Shown here: positions 1-10,933 of the stretch, piece by piece
Layout of the letters: every line of letters starts with the position of its first letter
Numbering within the stretch: position 1 is the first letter of the stretch
NCBI GenBank assembly: GCA_905250115.1
Contig: CAJNOI010000001.1
Location: 1,552,977-1,616,976, forward strand
Source: Adineta steineri
Taxonomy: Eukaryota; Rotifera; Eurotatoria; Adinetida; Adinetidae
Reading direction: 5' to 3'
Length of the DNA stretch: 64,000 nt
Translations under genes and position numbers: made by a program
The notes under the pieces: model-generated
The model's input: the letters and a program-made list of their open reading frames with translations, nothing else
What the model was told of the DNA's origin: nothing
Database searches by the model: none

Positions 1-348
1 ATGGAATTTTATTTTTTTTAATACATCACTTTGATTAAAACCATCAACACGATCAATAACTTTTGTTCGATGGAAAAAAAGTATTGTTGGTGCTGCATTA
101 ACATTATGAGCATTAAGAAGATCATAAAAATGATCAGCATTTAAACGACATATAACTAATTGTTGCATAAATTCAGGATCACGAGTAATTGGTAATAATG
201 CTTCATTGAGCGTCTTACAAACTGGAATTTGTTCCAATTCAATATGAACCAATAATAATTTATTGATTATTGTTGGAAGATTTATATATTCATCAAATTC
301 TTTTGGAGAACCAATTTGATGAATTTCCGTATTAGTTTGATTTGCCAT
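1..348 (-). CDS. GLRX3: Glutaredoxin-3 (PICOT)-like protein, N-terminal thioredoxin domain, partial at window edge
   Basis: This is an open frame of 116 codons without a stop, running off the left edge. It starts at the ATG complementary to 346-348. The visible part is a thioredoxin fold: an early LLVHIEL strand, then IPVC where classical thioredoxins have CxxC, then the AAPTILFF strand carrying the cis-proline and the VDRVDGFN loop. A single-cysteine xxxC active site together with the PT-LFF and RVDG pattern is what the N-terminal domain of glutaredoxin-3/PICOT shows. In that family the following Grx domains bind [2Fe-2S] with glutathione and act in cytosolic iron-sulfur delivery; those domains lie outside the window. 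The gene follows U2AF1 on the same strand, 219 bp after its stop. A strong acceptor (pyrimidine tract ending in TTAG, complementary to 356-357) sits 7 nt before the ATG. A thioredoxin-like protein of another family is the alternative. Confidence 0.7.
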   Translation of the reverse strand, partial: MANQTNTEIHQIGSPKEFDEYINLPTIINKLLLVHIELEQIPVCKTLNEALLPITRDPEFMQQLVICRLNADHFYDLLNAHNVNAAPTILFFHRTKVIDRVDGFNQSDVLKKIKFH

Positions 349-567
349 AGATTATCTAATAAAATAAAAGATATCGTAATAAAAATAAAGAATGAAAAAT
401 ATTTTGAAGAAGTTTCATCTTATTTCCTCGTTTATTTTATTTATATACAAAACAAACAGTTAACATTTTTTGTTATAATAACACAAAGGATCGAAGAAAC
501 AAGACACTATCATGCACAATAGAATTCTATCAAGGCACTTCTCATTCTTTCTTTTTGTTCTGTTCAT
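349..567 (-). promoter_or_regulatory. Short U2AF1-GLRX3 intercistronic region with poly(A) signal and acceptor-like site
   Basis: Read on the minus strand, this spacer holds an AATAAA (complementary to about 431-436), then a T-rich tract, then a TTAG acceptor at 356-357 just before the GLRX3 ATG. This order (stop, poly(A) signal, pyrimidine tract, AG, ATG) is what spliced-leader trans-splicing uses to separate genes of one transcript. Seeing the motifs is direct; the operon reading is inference. Confidence 0.4.
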
Positions 568-2159
568 CTAATGACGACGATTACGTCGTGATGGGGAACG
601 ACTTTGTGAACGTGATCTAAATTTAATAAGAAAAAAATTAATCAATCATCATCATTTTTATATTTTTAATAAAACAAACCGTTTTCGACGTTCACGAAGA
701 CGTTTTTTATATTCAGGTGATAAAGTTTTGATGTGCATAAAATTACAAAAACCACTACGCATACACTAAAAACAAAACAAGGAAATTTAATTAAAATGAA
801 TCATATAACAAACAAGATCTTTACTTCTCCTAATTCATACTGTCGACAACTAGCTTCTTTAAAATCAGTTACCGGACTAAATAAAAAAATATTTTCGAAT
901 TAATCTTTATTATAAATTTTCATACCTTAATTCAGCATAAATAGGTTTTCGATCAAACCATCGTGTATTAAGATCAGTAACAGCTCGTTCAGCATCTCGT
1001 TCATAACGAAACTAAAAGAAGAACAAAAGATTCTTCTTCGTTTCTAATATATTATTTTTTTTTTACTTTAATATAAATATTTCCAACAAGATGTTCACCA
1101 AGATTGTCACAAACAGTCATTGCTTCAATTTCTCCATACTAAAATCGTATTCACGATAAATGAAAAGAATCAATTAAAATAGGGGAAAAGCACATTAGCC
1201 CTAAAAAACCTGTAAACACATGAAATTTATTTATAAGTTTATAATGAAAACATTGCATTGTTTTTTTTATATATAGTTATTTATCAATCTACCTTTTCTT
1301 TCTTTCTTTATATATATGTACAGCTGTTTGATCAATAGAAAAGAAATTTAGGACTGTAAATATGAGAGAAATATATTATTTATATAGATATTGTACGTGT
1401 TATTATCTTTTTTTCCATTGGATATATATATAACACAAGATGAGAATGCTGTTGATTTAAGCCTGCAATAATCGATAGAATCTTAGGAAGATAGACGAGT
1501 ATTTAAAAAAAAGCAGAAAAGATTAGTTGGGTTTTTTTTTGAAAATCTGATGGAAGGTGTTTAAATGTGGAATTTAGTTTATCGATAAAACAACTTACCT
1601 TTTCTTCAACTTCAGTATAAACTTCTTCATAAAATTCACTAGAATAATCATAGTTTAGTTATTAATAAAAAAGAATTTAAAATAGTTCTATACTCAAAAT
1701 GTTGTTGAACTTGTTGATCTGTATAAGTAGTTCCATCATATTCTTGAACTAGAATATTAATATTTAATATATTTATAATAAAAATTCATTTCATATTTAC
1801 CAAAACCACCTTCTGGTTTTGGAATAGCATTATTATTTGGATTGAGATAAAGGTTTTTTAAAAGAATTGTCTGAAAACGAAAATTTTTATTTTACAAAAT
1901 ATAGTTTTATCTTTTTTCATACCTGACTAAAGGTTGGTTTATTATGAACACGTGAACATCTAAATAAATTTAAGTTTACATTTATTTAACAAAGAACTAT
2001 TCAACCTTACCGTTCTCCGTGACGACATGCTCCAATTTTAAAATAGAATGAACAGTTTACTCTAAAGATATAATAGAATTATATAAAATAATTTTTAAAC
2101 AAATCATATACATACTTATCTTTTTCCGTACCAAAAATTGACGCAAGATACTCAGCCAT
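568..2159 (-). CDS. U2AF1: U2 snRNP auxiliary factor small subunit (U2AF35)
   Basis: This factor recognises the 3' splice-site AG as a heterodimer with U2AF65 in the nucleus. The first exon (2116-2159) begins MAEYLASIFGTEKDK, near-identical to animal U2AF35. Order of domains: first CCCH zinc finger (VNCSFYFKIGACRHGERC, then SRVHNKPTFSQ), a UHM/RRM-like domain (VCDNLGEHLVGNIYIKF; AVTDLNTRWFDRKPIYAELSPV), second CCCH finger (CRQYELGECMRSGFCNFMH), and a short RS tail (RKRSRSQSRSPSRRNRRH) ending in a TAG complementary to 568-570. The gene has about nine small exons; the introns are 45-70 bp except one of roughly 460 bp (about 1140-1600) inside the UHM. The RS tail lacks the long glycine run of vertebrate U2AF35. 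GLRX3 follows closely downstream. Assignment is firm; the exact internal exon edges were read by eye. Confidence 0.93.
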
Positions 2160-3972
2160 TCTCTTTTTTTATATGAAAGTTTGATTAAGAAAATGAAATG
2201 GGACGGAAATATTATCTAAAGAAAAGATACTTTCGTTTATTTAAATCATTCTTATATACAGTTGCATTTCTCCGACAATGATTTGCATATTCGTGACAAA
2301 TGAAAAACATCGAAAAGTTGATTGACTCATTGTCGCTAATATCGATTCAATAAAAACATTGATTATAGCGAATTAATTCATTTCTATTAATATGATTATT
2401 AAATAAAGATTGAAAAGTTTTGATTTAGAAGTTTTTCAAACTCGATAGATTTATATAAACAAAGGAATAGTACATAGGAATTGTTTAATAGATTGATACT
2501 GGGTGACATCTACATTGTTAATTTAAAATTTTGATGAAGTGTGGCATCTTGCTGAGTTGTTCAATATAATTGAGAATTTTACGAATGAAGTGACAACTAG
2601 TGACATAACCAGACGAGGGCCAGATGGGGCTTAACACCATCACCGAGTGTTTAAGCCCCGTCACCCGAAATTTTGTTTACTGAACTTGTCAATCAAAAAA
2701 TTCAAAAGACTAGACAGTTTTGGAGCGGAGCCCCATCATTCTTAAATTCCTGGTTACGCTACTAGTGACAATGTTCAAGAAATATTTCAGTCGTGACCCA
2801 TCACTTGAAGACTTAGTATATAGAGTACAAAGTTCTCTGAAATAATAAAATATTTCGGTGAAATCGATTACTTTTTTAGAACTTGAAACAACATTCTTCT
2901 TATTTAGAATAGTTTATTGCCTATAGTATAAGTTAGTTGAAAGTTTTTCGAAGTATTAAGAATCTTCAAACAATGTTCAAGATTCGTATGAAGTATGTAT
3001 TCAATTCCATAATTTCAATCGATCTCTGTATGTCAGTTAGTTAAGAGCGTATGGACATGTCATTCGTCTGTATTGAATTACTTAAATTGACGTGCATCGA
3101 GATTAAGATGAATACTAATCAGAACGTTTTCTCTTAGCATACGGCTAATTTACATGTCTTGTCTATTCATTAAAATACGCTTAATTTAATTATTTCTTCA
3201 ACAACTTAGTTGTAATACATGAACTCTTCTTAGTATTAGTGATAGGTACTTTGTATAACTTTAAGGACATTGTTGTTATTGTCCTTATTTTCGTGTGTCA
3301 TAATAATGCTACTAAACTGTATCATTAATATTGATACAAGATTAGTTATCGCATGCCGATACTAATATGTTTTCTACGCGCCATAGATATTTCTAGGTCT
3401 AGAAACTACTATTGACGTCTGTACATGTTCGAAATCTTTCAAATATTCTTATACGTAACTGTCTGTCTGCATGTATGTAAATCCTATATAATATCGTCTA
3501 CAGTAAAAAACAGAGAGTCAAGCAATTATCTTTAACACATATTGTTCTGCACAATAAATGTTCAAGAATCTTCACAAATTTTAAGTGTACTTCAGATAAA
3601 TGGATGCATTATTTTTATTTTCTTTTACTTATAATATCGATATGTCCGTTTCATTAAAACTATATTATCTAATCAATATGTTTGATTATTATTGTATATA
3701 TACAACCTAAAACATTAGTTTCATGAAGAATAATGTCATGAATAATATCATTTGATAATATATCTAATTTCTTTTTTTGATGATGTTATAGATATCGAAT
3801 ACGAAAAGAAAAAGAAACTGTCTGTAGATTTTTATCTATTTGATGGTTATTTTTTTTTATTTATTTTCGATTTGATCGATGTCACAAAAACTAGACAAAT
3901 TATAACAATGATCAAGATTATTTAACAAAATATAACGATAGACATCGTATATCGAAAATTGTAAAACAATAA
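2160..3972. other. Intergenic stretch between DUSP11-like and U2AF1 genes
   Basis: AT-rich sequence with no open frame over about 60 codons. It lies upstream of U2AF1 and downstream of the DUSP11-like gene. The only structure I see is the MITE-like element at 2596-2766. Confidence 0.6.
2596..2766. mobile_element. MITE-like element with ACTAGT-type terminal inverted repeats
   Basis: The 17-nt left end (2596-2612) and the reverse complement of the right end (2750-2766) agree at 14 of 17 positions: actagtgacataaccag versus actagtagcgtaaccag. GACA flanks both sides and could be a target duplication. The 171-bp body is much more GC-rich (atggggct near both ends) than its surroundings and codes for nothing. 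The class of transposase that moved it cannot be told from one copy. Confidence 0.55.
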
Positions 3973-5091
3973 CTATACAATCAATTCTGATGTTTCTGAC
4001 AAGAAATCATTAGATGTTGTATCTGTTGTTGGCCTAGTATATGGTAATGGTCGATCTTTTTCTAGATAATAATTATGCTCTTCTTGATCAGACAAAGATG
4101 AATAAGCAATACTATATAGTAAAAGAAAAATAAATAATCGAAACTTATAATTAAAAACAAATATTTACTTCACTGGTATTCTTGTTTGAAGATCATCGAT
4201 GTATTTTTCAATTTGATGTCCACGTGCGCGATTAAATGCTGAAATATAAATTATATTCAATTGTCTCTGTTTTCTTTTCTTTAAGAATAAAAACATACCG
4301 GCAATAGCATCATTTGGTTGTAAGCCAAGTATTTCAATTAAATATCTAAACATATATTATTATGAAAATATATAATAAAAATCAAGGATTATACCTGACA
4401 ATAAAATAACCACTTCGATTTATTCCATGTGTACAATGGATACCTATAAGTTTGTCTATAAGAAGAAAAAAATAAGCTATGAATAGTTTCAAAGATCAAT
4501 TAGTTACCATTATGTTGATTGTCATGTAAGAACGAATTAACAACACGAAAAAATTGTTGACAACATTTTTCAGGTACATTTTGATGACCTGGTACACGAA
4601 TTTTACAATATTCAATATTCATATCTTCAACATCCTAATTTTTAATACAGATTAAAAATATAACTGAGTTATTGATATTTTGATAAATCTTACTCGATAA
4701 TCATAATATCGATCAGTATCAGTTAAATCAATAATTAAACCAATCGTTCGTCCTTGCTTTTCTAAACGTTCAACTAAATCATCCAAGGAAAAACGTTCTT
4801 GCTCATCGACATGTCGTAAGATCGACTAAAGTTATTTAAATATTCCTATTCGATTTTATTCGCGAGAGATTATATTATACTTGACCCTTCTCAAAGGACA
4901 TTTAAATGGAATAATACGAGTATTTTCAATCCATGTATTCAATGGAGTATAATCAAGCCAACTAAATGTATACCAAAACAAAACACAATTCTATTTTTGT
5001 TTATAATGAATAGTTTTTTTTACCCTGCTGGTACTTTATTATTACTTCGCCTCCGTGATCGATTTCTATCGTGTGATCGTGATTGATTCAT
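3973..5091 (-). CDS. DUSP11: DUSP11/PIR1-type RNA 5'-phosphatase
   Basis: This belongs to the cysteine phosphatase group that removes 5' phosphates from RNA (PIR1/DUSP11, related to the triphosphatase half of capping enzyme). The start is MNQSRSHDRNRSRRRS, an Arg/Ser-rich head. The body contains GRTIGLIIDLTDTDRYYDYR, then KIRVPGHQNVP, then the P-loop HCTHGINRSGYFIVRYL (complementary to about 4386-4440), i.e. HCxxGxxRSG with catalytic Cys and Arg. QPNDAIAAFNRARGHQIEKY follows, matching the family's RPDDAIELFNRCRGHCLERQ region. A roughly 45-residue tail rich in Thr/Ser/Asp ends at a TAG complementary to 3973-3975. There are about seven small exons. A CAG acceptor-like site lies about 17 nt before the ATG, so the mRNA may be trans-spliced. 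The RNA specificity is inferred from the family. Confidence 0.88.
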
Positions 5092-5633
5092 TGAATATGA
5101 AGTTTATCTGAAATAAATCAATTCTATATTTTTTTCATATTCAATTAGTTCAAAATACATTTGATTTCATTTATTAATCAAATGAGATTACATCATAATT
5201 TACATGTCATTTTTATTTTCAAAATGTCTAGCATTATTTCCTTTTATCTTAACAAAATTTCTAAGGCATAAGATGCGCTGACAGTTTTACTGCGCCATTT
5301 ATTATTTTTTGTTTCAATATATCAAAATTTCCACACGAAAAGAAAACATATTTTCGACAAACACACACAACAATATACATAGAAAAAAAAGGAACAAAAA
5401 AGAGAACAAGTTGACATACTAAACTAAAAGATCTACCGTACACACAAAATAAGAAATATAAGTAAAAAAAAGAGGAACAGGAAGCTTCGTAGTATTTATT
5501 TTATTTTTTTTGTCTTGTTTTTCAATAACAAATAATCGCACGTACATTCGTGACTAGTGATAATGATGATTAATTCTCAAAATATTTGTAACAAGAATCA
5601 AAACAAATGATACATTTGTTTTGTTTTGAAATA
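5092..5633. other. Spacer between RalGPS stop and DUSP11-like start
   Basis: 540 bp of AT-rich sequence, probably the 3' UTR of RalGPS plus the 5' end of the DUSP11-like gene (both minus strand). No coding signal seen; the 60-codon frame at 5261-5443 looks like chance. Confidence 0.5.
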
Positions 5634-8600
5634 TTAATCTAATGCAATTAAATTTTCTGACCGTCGCCCATTATTGAGTTTAAATGTTGACGCTTCTTTC
5701 AAACGATGAAACCATATATTTGCTACAGCTGCATTTTCAAATTTAAATTTATACATTGATCCTAAATTTTCAAGAAAAACGTTCGTTATTTTTATTTTCT
5801 CCAATAAAATAAAAATTTAATCAAACCTCGATTTAAATCACTTAATTGAATTTCATTACGATTTCTTGTTTGACTAAGTACAATAAGCCAATCGGATATT
5901 GATTGACATTTTGTTGGATTTTGTCGATAAAATAATCTTTCAGATTCAATCAATGTTCGCGTTGATGATGTATTTATCACTGGTGGCGCAGATTGTGTCG
6001 AAGATATATTATCATTATCACTATTGATTGATGTTTGTCGATTTGTACGATGTAAACGCATATGTAATGTCATAATAAATGGTTTTTGCTTATGAAAAAA
6101 AAGTAAATGTTCACATATTGCAACCCAATATTTTTTCCATTTTGTAATTGTTGGTTTTTTATAATTTTTTAAAAGACATTTACGTTGTACTGAACCTTCA
6201 AAATTAAAATTTGATGTTACTAATGGATCATTATGTGGATTTAATGGTTCTTTCATTGATAATGATGATAAAGAAACGGACATTCCTTGAGCCACATGAT
6301 GATGTTTTCCACTGTTCTTAATATATTCTTTAGCTTTACGAATTGCTTCTTCACATGAATCATTTGAATCAGTACCTGAAAAGAATAATAAATTAATAAG
6401 AAAAAGGATTTTTTTATTTTAATAAGCAATTATAAGCAGGTGGAACAAAACAGAAAAGAAGGATAAGAAGCAATTAAGATGATATTTATAAGAGAACACT
6501 CTCAGCATGAAAAGGTACATTTTTTTTTATTGAAAAGCATTAAAAAATAGTTCTTAAGTGTCGGGACTTCGTCTATAAAATAATGATGATAGAAAAGAAA
6601 AATGAATGACATTGAGAATACTTCGATTGAAAATAACTAATCATAATATAGTTTTAATTAATTAATCTAATAAAATGCTTTCCTTTGTGGTTTGACAAAT
6701 GAAGAATGTCTCGCTGATTTAAAAAAGATGGCGAATGAAATACTCTGATTACTCGATGACCCTGAACGTTTTAATACTCAAAGGTAAATATATATGCTAT
6801 TCCCTAATGTCCTGATATGAGAGCTCAACAATTCTATATTACAAAGATTACATAAGAAGATTTGTTTTAATTATTTCTATCTTAGAAATTGAAAGTAATA
6901 GATTAGTTCTTAAGACTAGTATCATTCTTAAAAAATATAGAAACAAAAACCATAAGCAAAGCATAGTTTAATGGCAAAACAAAAAAAAAGGTTAACAGAC
7001 TATGTTACCTTTATATAACAATAGACCTAAAATATTTCATTTGATTCATTTAAAAATTTCAATTTTTTATATAATTTAAAATAACTTACTGGATCGAGTT
7101 TCTTCGTGCATACAATCTCCAAGTACACTATCATCTAATAAACTTTTTTTTTCATGTGTTCTACATGGTAATGTTGCAGATTTATTTGACGAAGATACAC
7201 AATTTGTACTGAAAAACGAAACAAAGAAATGAAATTAATAAATAATAAGAAAAATTAATTTTTTTGACATACTGATTATAATCACTATATGTCCGTCTAT
7301 GTGAACATGTTGAATGTGAATCAGCATGTGAAGCTTTGAATGATGCTGATTTTTCTAAATTTTTTGGTGTTCGTTCACCATGTGAATCTAAATGATCACC
7401 ATTTACTATATCAGGTTCAATAGATAATGATAATTTAAAATTTTGATCTTCAACAAATGTTTGTAATTCTTCCATATAACGTACAGTACCAAGATAATTC
7501 TGTACACATTCAATTGGTTTAAGAAAATCTACAAAAAAAAACAGAATGACTTTCTCTTTTATTTATATATATGAAAAAAACAAACCATAAGATGATTGTT
7601 GAAATTCGGATATAATTCGACATATATTATTCATCGCATTTTTACGTTGAGTTGTTTCAAGTCCACCACCATGTGGATGAAGTGTATCAATACGGATTAT
7701 ATCAGTTAAATAAATTCCTAAAATATAAAAAAGTTTTTTGAAATAAAAAAAATATTTATTTATTTGATTATTTACCGAGATATGGAATACATGGTAGCTT
7801 TGCATTTGTTAAATGATGTCTTAGTCGTTTCCAATTTTCATTTGATGATACAAATTCTCTTAAATTATGAAATGTTGTTTTATCACGTTTACTGAGACCC
7901 TAAAAGACAAAATTTATTGGATTTTTTTCTTTTAATTAACGATTTTCATTACCGCCCAAGTTTTTGATAATCGATAAATAGGTGCACTTTGTAAAGCCAT
8001 AACAACAGCCATACATGCATTTATATTATTGAATTCAAAAAGTTTCTACAAAACAAAAATCGATATATGTTTGTTTGTTTTTTGTTAAATTTACTTTGGC
8101 AACTCGAATAAAATGAGATAGAATTTCCGTACGATTTTTTAAAATATCAGCACGTAAAAGCTCATTTTGAGCCCAAAAATTGACCTATGATATAACAAAA
8201 AATTTTTTTTATAACTCCTATGTCAATATATATTTTTGAAATAACATACTTGATTAAATCTACGAGTAAATTGAACAATGTGAACGGCTTTTTCGAGTTT
8301 AGCTTTTGAACTCCAAGCACAACTCGTTAATTCCTAGAAAAATCAAAGATTCGTATTTCATTTTTTCTTTTCGTTTTATTTAAATAGCATACATCAGGAT
8401 TTATGGCTTGAAATACTGGAAGATCCATTAATGTGATTTGTGACTAGAAATGAAAAGAAATTATAGTAATGATGAACTTTTTTTTCCTATCAAGCATTGG
8501 GAATTAACAGATGTTTAGTAAGTAAAAAAAACCTTCGATGCAGATTTCCCATGAGGAATATCAATCAAAAAAGAAATTTTTATTTCTTATCTCTTCGTAT

Positions 8601-9122
8601 TCTTTCTACAACATCTTAGTTTGTTTTTTAGTGATAGATCATATCCGTGTATCATATATATAAGACAAACTTATCTTTCTTCCTTTCTTCTCAATCATAT
8701 AACATATGGTGTTAGTGTTCAACGATAAAGATAACACCGACTACGATAGATGAGTATTGAGGATTATATATGTATATTCTAAAGTTTACTCAATCAATCG
8801 TATGTCAACAATATAGAAGATTTAACGTGTGATGTTTATAGTTGTTCACATAACAAGCCTCTCTTCTTTTTCAAGGTAAATAGAAGAAAAGAAAACAAAC
8901 ATAAAAACTTACAGCAAAATCTTCAGAATCAACTTTGAGCACGTCAAATACAGTTGTGTCATAGACTCCATAATGTATTGATCCATTTGCGATGATATCA
9001 TCATTATGAAACGATAGATCATTGAGCATTAGACTATTATTATTGTTATTATTGTTACTATTGTAATTGTCCACTTCTTCAGCAAGAATTGAATGTGCAA
9101 CGTTACTCGTATTGAGCATCAT
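5634..9122 (-). CDS. RALGPS: RalGPS-type guanine nucleotide exchange factor (CDC25 domain plus PH domain)
   Basis: This is an exchange factor for Ral GTPases at the plasma membrane. The start is the ATGATG complementary to 9120-9122; a poly-Asn stretch follows, then [31 protein letters not shown], which aligns with the N-terminus of vertebrate RALGPS1/2. The CDC25/RasGEF catalytic domain includes [58 protein letters not shown] and [21 protein letters not shown] closes the domain, as in the family. A Ser/Asp-rich linker holds [20 protein letters not shown], also conserved. The C-terminal PH domain (complementary to about 5640-6190: [21 protein letters not shown], then [21 protein letters not shown]) ends NLIALD. 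It lacks the multiple-domain head of SOS-type factors. It has about a dozen exons; the RasGEF part is split by 45-60 bp introns, with larger introns (up to 0.7 kb) in the linker. Confidence 0.92.
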
Positions 9123-9285
9123 TTCAATCAATATTGATAATCACTAACTAGAAGGAAAAAAATAAGAGAATAAAGATATAGTCATTCATATACATATATA
9201 TATATATGAATCAGAAATGAATAGACGAATAAATGAATGAATGAAATGAATGAATGAATAAGTTAAATGTAATGTATGTATGAAT

Positions 9286-9310
9286 GTATGTTTACTCTGG
9301 GTAAACATAC
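9286..9310. promoter_or_regulatory. Perfect 10-bp inverted repeat containing two forkhead-type sites
   Basis: GTATGTTTAC, then 5 nt (TCTGG), then GTAAACATAC. Each arm contains the forkhead core TGTTTAC/GTAAACA. It lies about 165 bp upstream of the RalGPS start codon. It could be a paired FOX binding site or a 5' UTR hairpin; nothing beyond the motif shows function. Confidence 0.35.
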
Positions 9311-10664
9311 GCAAAATGTTGAAATCATCTATCTATAATTATCACGAATCATTCTGCCAATGGCAAAGGTTAAATACGTCTATATATGTGTATACGTACA
9401 TATAAACACATTGCTTCATATTTTGAACTTACTCTACGTGATCTATTCTTCAGCTTCTTCCTGTCCTCGTCGTTTACTTGTATAAGTTGCACTCATCATA
9501 GTAGTTGCAACTGCATTGCAATTATTTTTCTTTCGTTTCTCTTTTCTCGCCTTCTTTTTTTTCTCTTCTCTTGTCTTCTTCTTCTTCTCTATTCACAGGT
9601 CTGTACAGACATTGATACTGAACGTACGATAGACTTCTGTTCTGTTGACTCTCTCTCCAATCGTTTACTAACTGACACATTCGTTCTTTTTTTCTTCTTC
9701 TTCTTCTTACTTTCTTTCTTTCTCTTTAGTTCCGTTCCATGATTCTGTGATTTCAAGGGGACAACACGTTTTGACAAACATTATTGATCAATTTATATGG
9801 TACAAAAAGAAAGAAAGAACGAAAGAAAGAATCTAATAAGCATATATTTCACATTTTTTTAATTAGAAAAACAAACTATTTTTTTCGATACTGTACGGAA
9901 AGCAAAGAAAAACCATCAATCAATCATTCTATCATTCCATTCTCGGATAAGTAAATCCTCAAATAATCATAACAACAACCGCAATATACAAAATGATAGG
10001 GAGAACAAAGTATATAGTCAAACTTCGATCAAGGTAATCACCTTCATAATCGCATACATATTTCATATAATGTCAAGGCTAAATCTATTGTCTTTGTCGG
10101 GTATATAAAAAAGAAAGAAGAAGAATAGATGGACCGTCAAAAGGACTTATATATCTATCATTCATCCGAGACATGTTCTTATGCATATCATCTACTAACA
10201 CATATTGGATCGATTTGAACGGACAAATAACGGACCCACAACAACATGTTGTTGTTGTTGTTATCAACTACTAATTGTTTAGTAGGCGGCGAACAAATAA
10301 ATCAATAGAACATATTTGAAATATTTAGTTGTCTATTTTTTTTTGAAGGATATATCAAAACTAGAAACTTACTTTGAAATGAAACAAGAAGAAGAATGTG
10401 AATTATGTCGACGGTACTGATAATAATTCATCTGAAAAGAGAATAAAAAAAAATCATCTTTATATACATAGATACATTCATTTTTTTTGCGTCTATCATA
10501 AATAATAGCAAATTAATAGCTTCCAAATGTCTTCCACATTTCTTTTTTTACTTCGTGTTATAAAATAAAAGTGTGAAACTGATTTTATGTGCATCTTACC
10601 CCATGAAGTGGACATGATGAGTAATAAAACGGAGGGAAAAAGGAAAGAATATTGTGAAATACAA

Positions 10665-10672
10665 TGACGTCA
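10665..10672. promoter_or_regulatory. Palindromic CRE-type site TGACGTCA
   Basis: A full 8-bp cAMP-response-element consensus in the RalGPS upstream region. In AT-rich DNA a chance match is less likely than average, but one site alone is weak evidence. Confidence 0.25.
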
Positions 10673-10933
10673 TAGTAAGATGTCGAATAATTGCCTATCA
10701 TATGGATTTATTTTATTTACTTGACGTTCATCGGTAAGTTATTTTATCAAACTATGTATTTAAATACATGCATAAATTCTATGAAGGAGGATGAAAGATA
10801 AAAAATATTTGTACGAATTCTCTCTTTTCTTTCGTTTGTAAAAACGAGATTAAATATATATATGTATATATTGCATATTTTAATCATAAATAAAAAGGCG
10901 ATATTAAAAGGTATCCATTAGAATTTTTGTTTT

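Larger units (their letters stand above)
9123..10933. other. Upstream region of RalGPS with two candidate transcription-factor sites
   Basis: This 1.8-kb stretch lies upstream of the RalGPS start (minus strand) and downstream of the tandem-SH2 gene. It has GAAT/GTAT short repeats (9220-9290), a long CT/GA-rich tract (9540-9830) and T-runs. A possible untranslated first exon may end at the donor-like site complementary to about 10366-10375, but I cannot prove it. The 118- and 62-codon frames at 9386-9777 are low-complexity artefacts. Confidence 0.4.

Noticed and set aside
9386-9777. Overlapping frames of 118 and 62 codons on both strands
   Set aside because: They follow a CT/GA-rich tract (poly-Phe/Leu/Ser on one strand, poly-Lys on the other), with no domain and no splice support.
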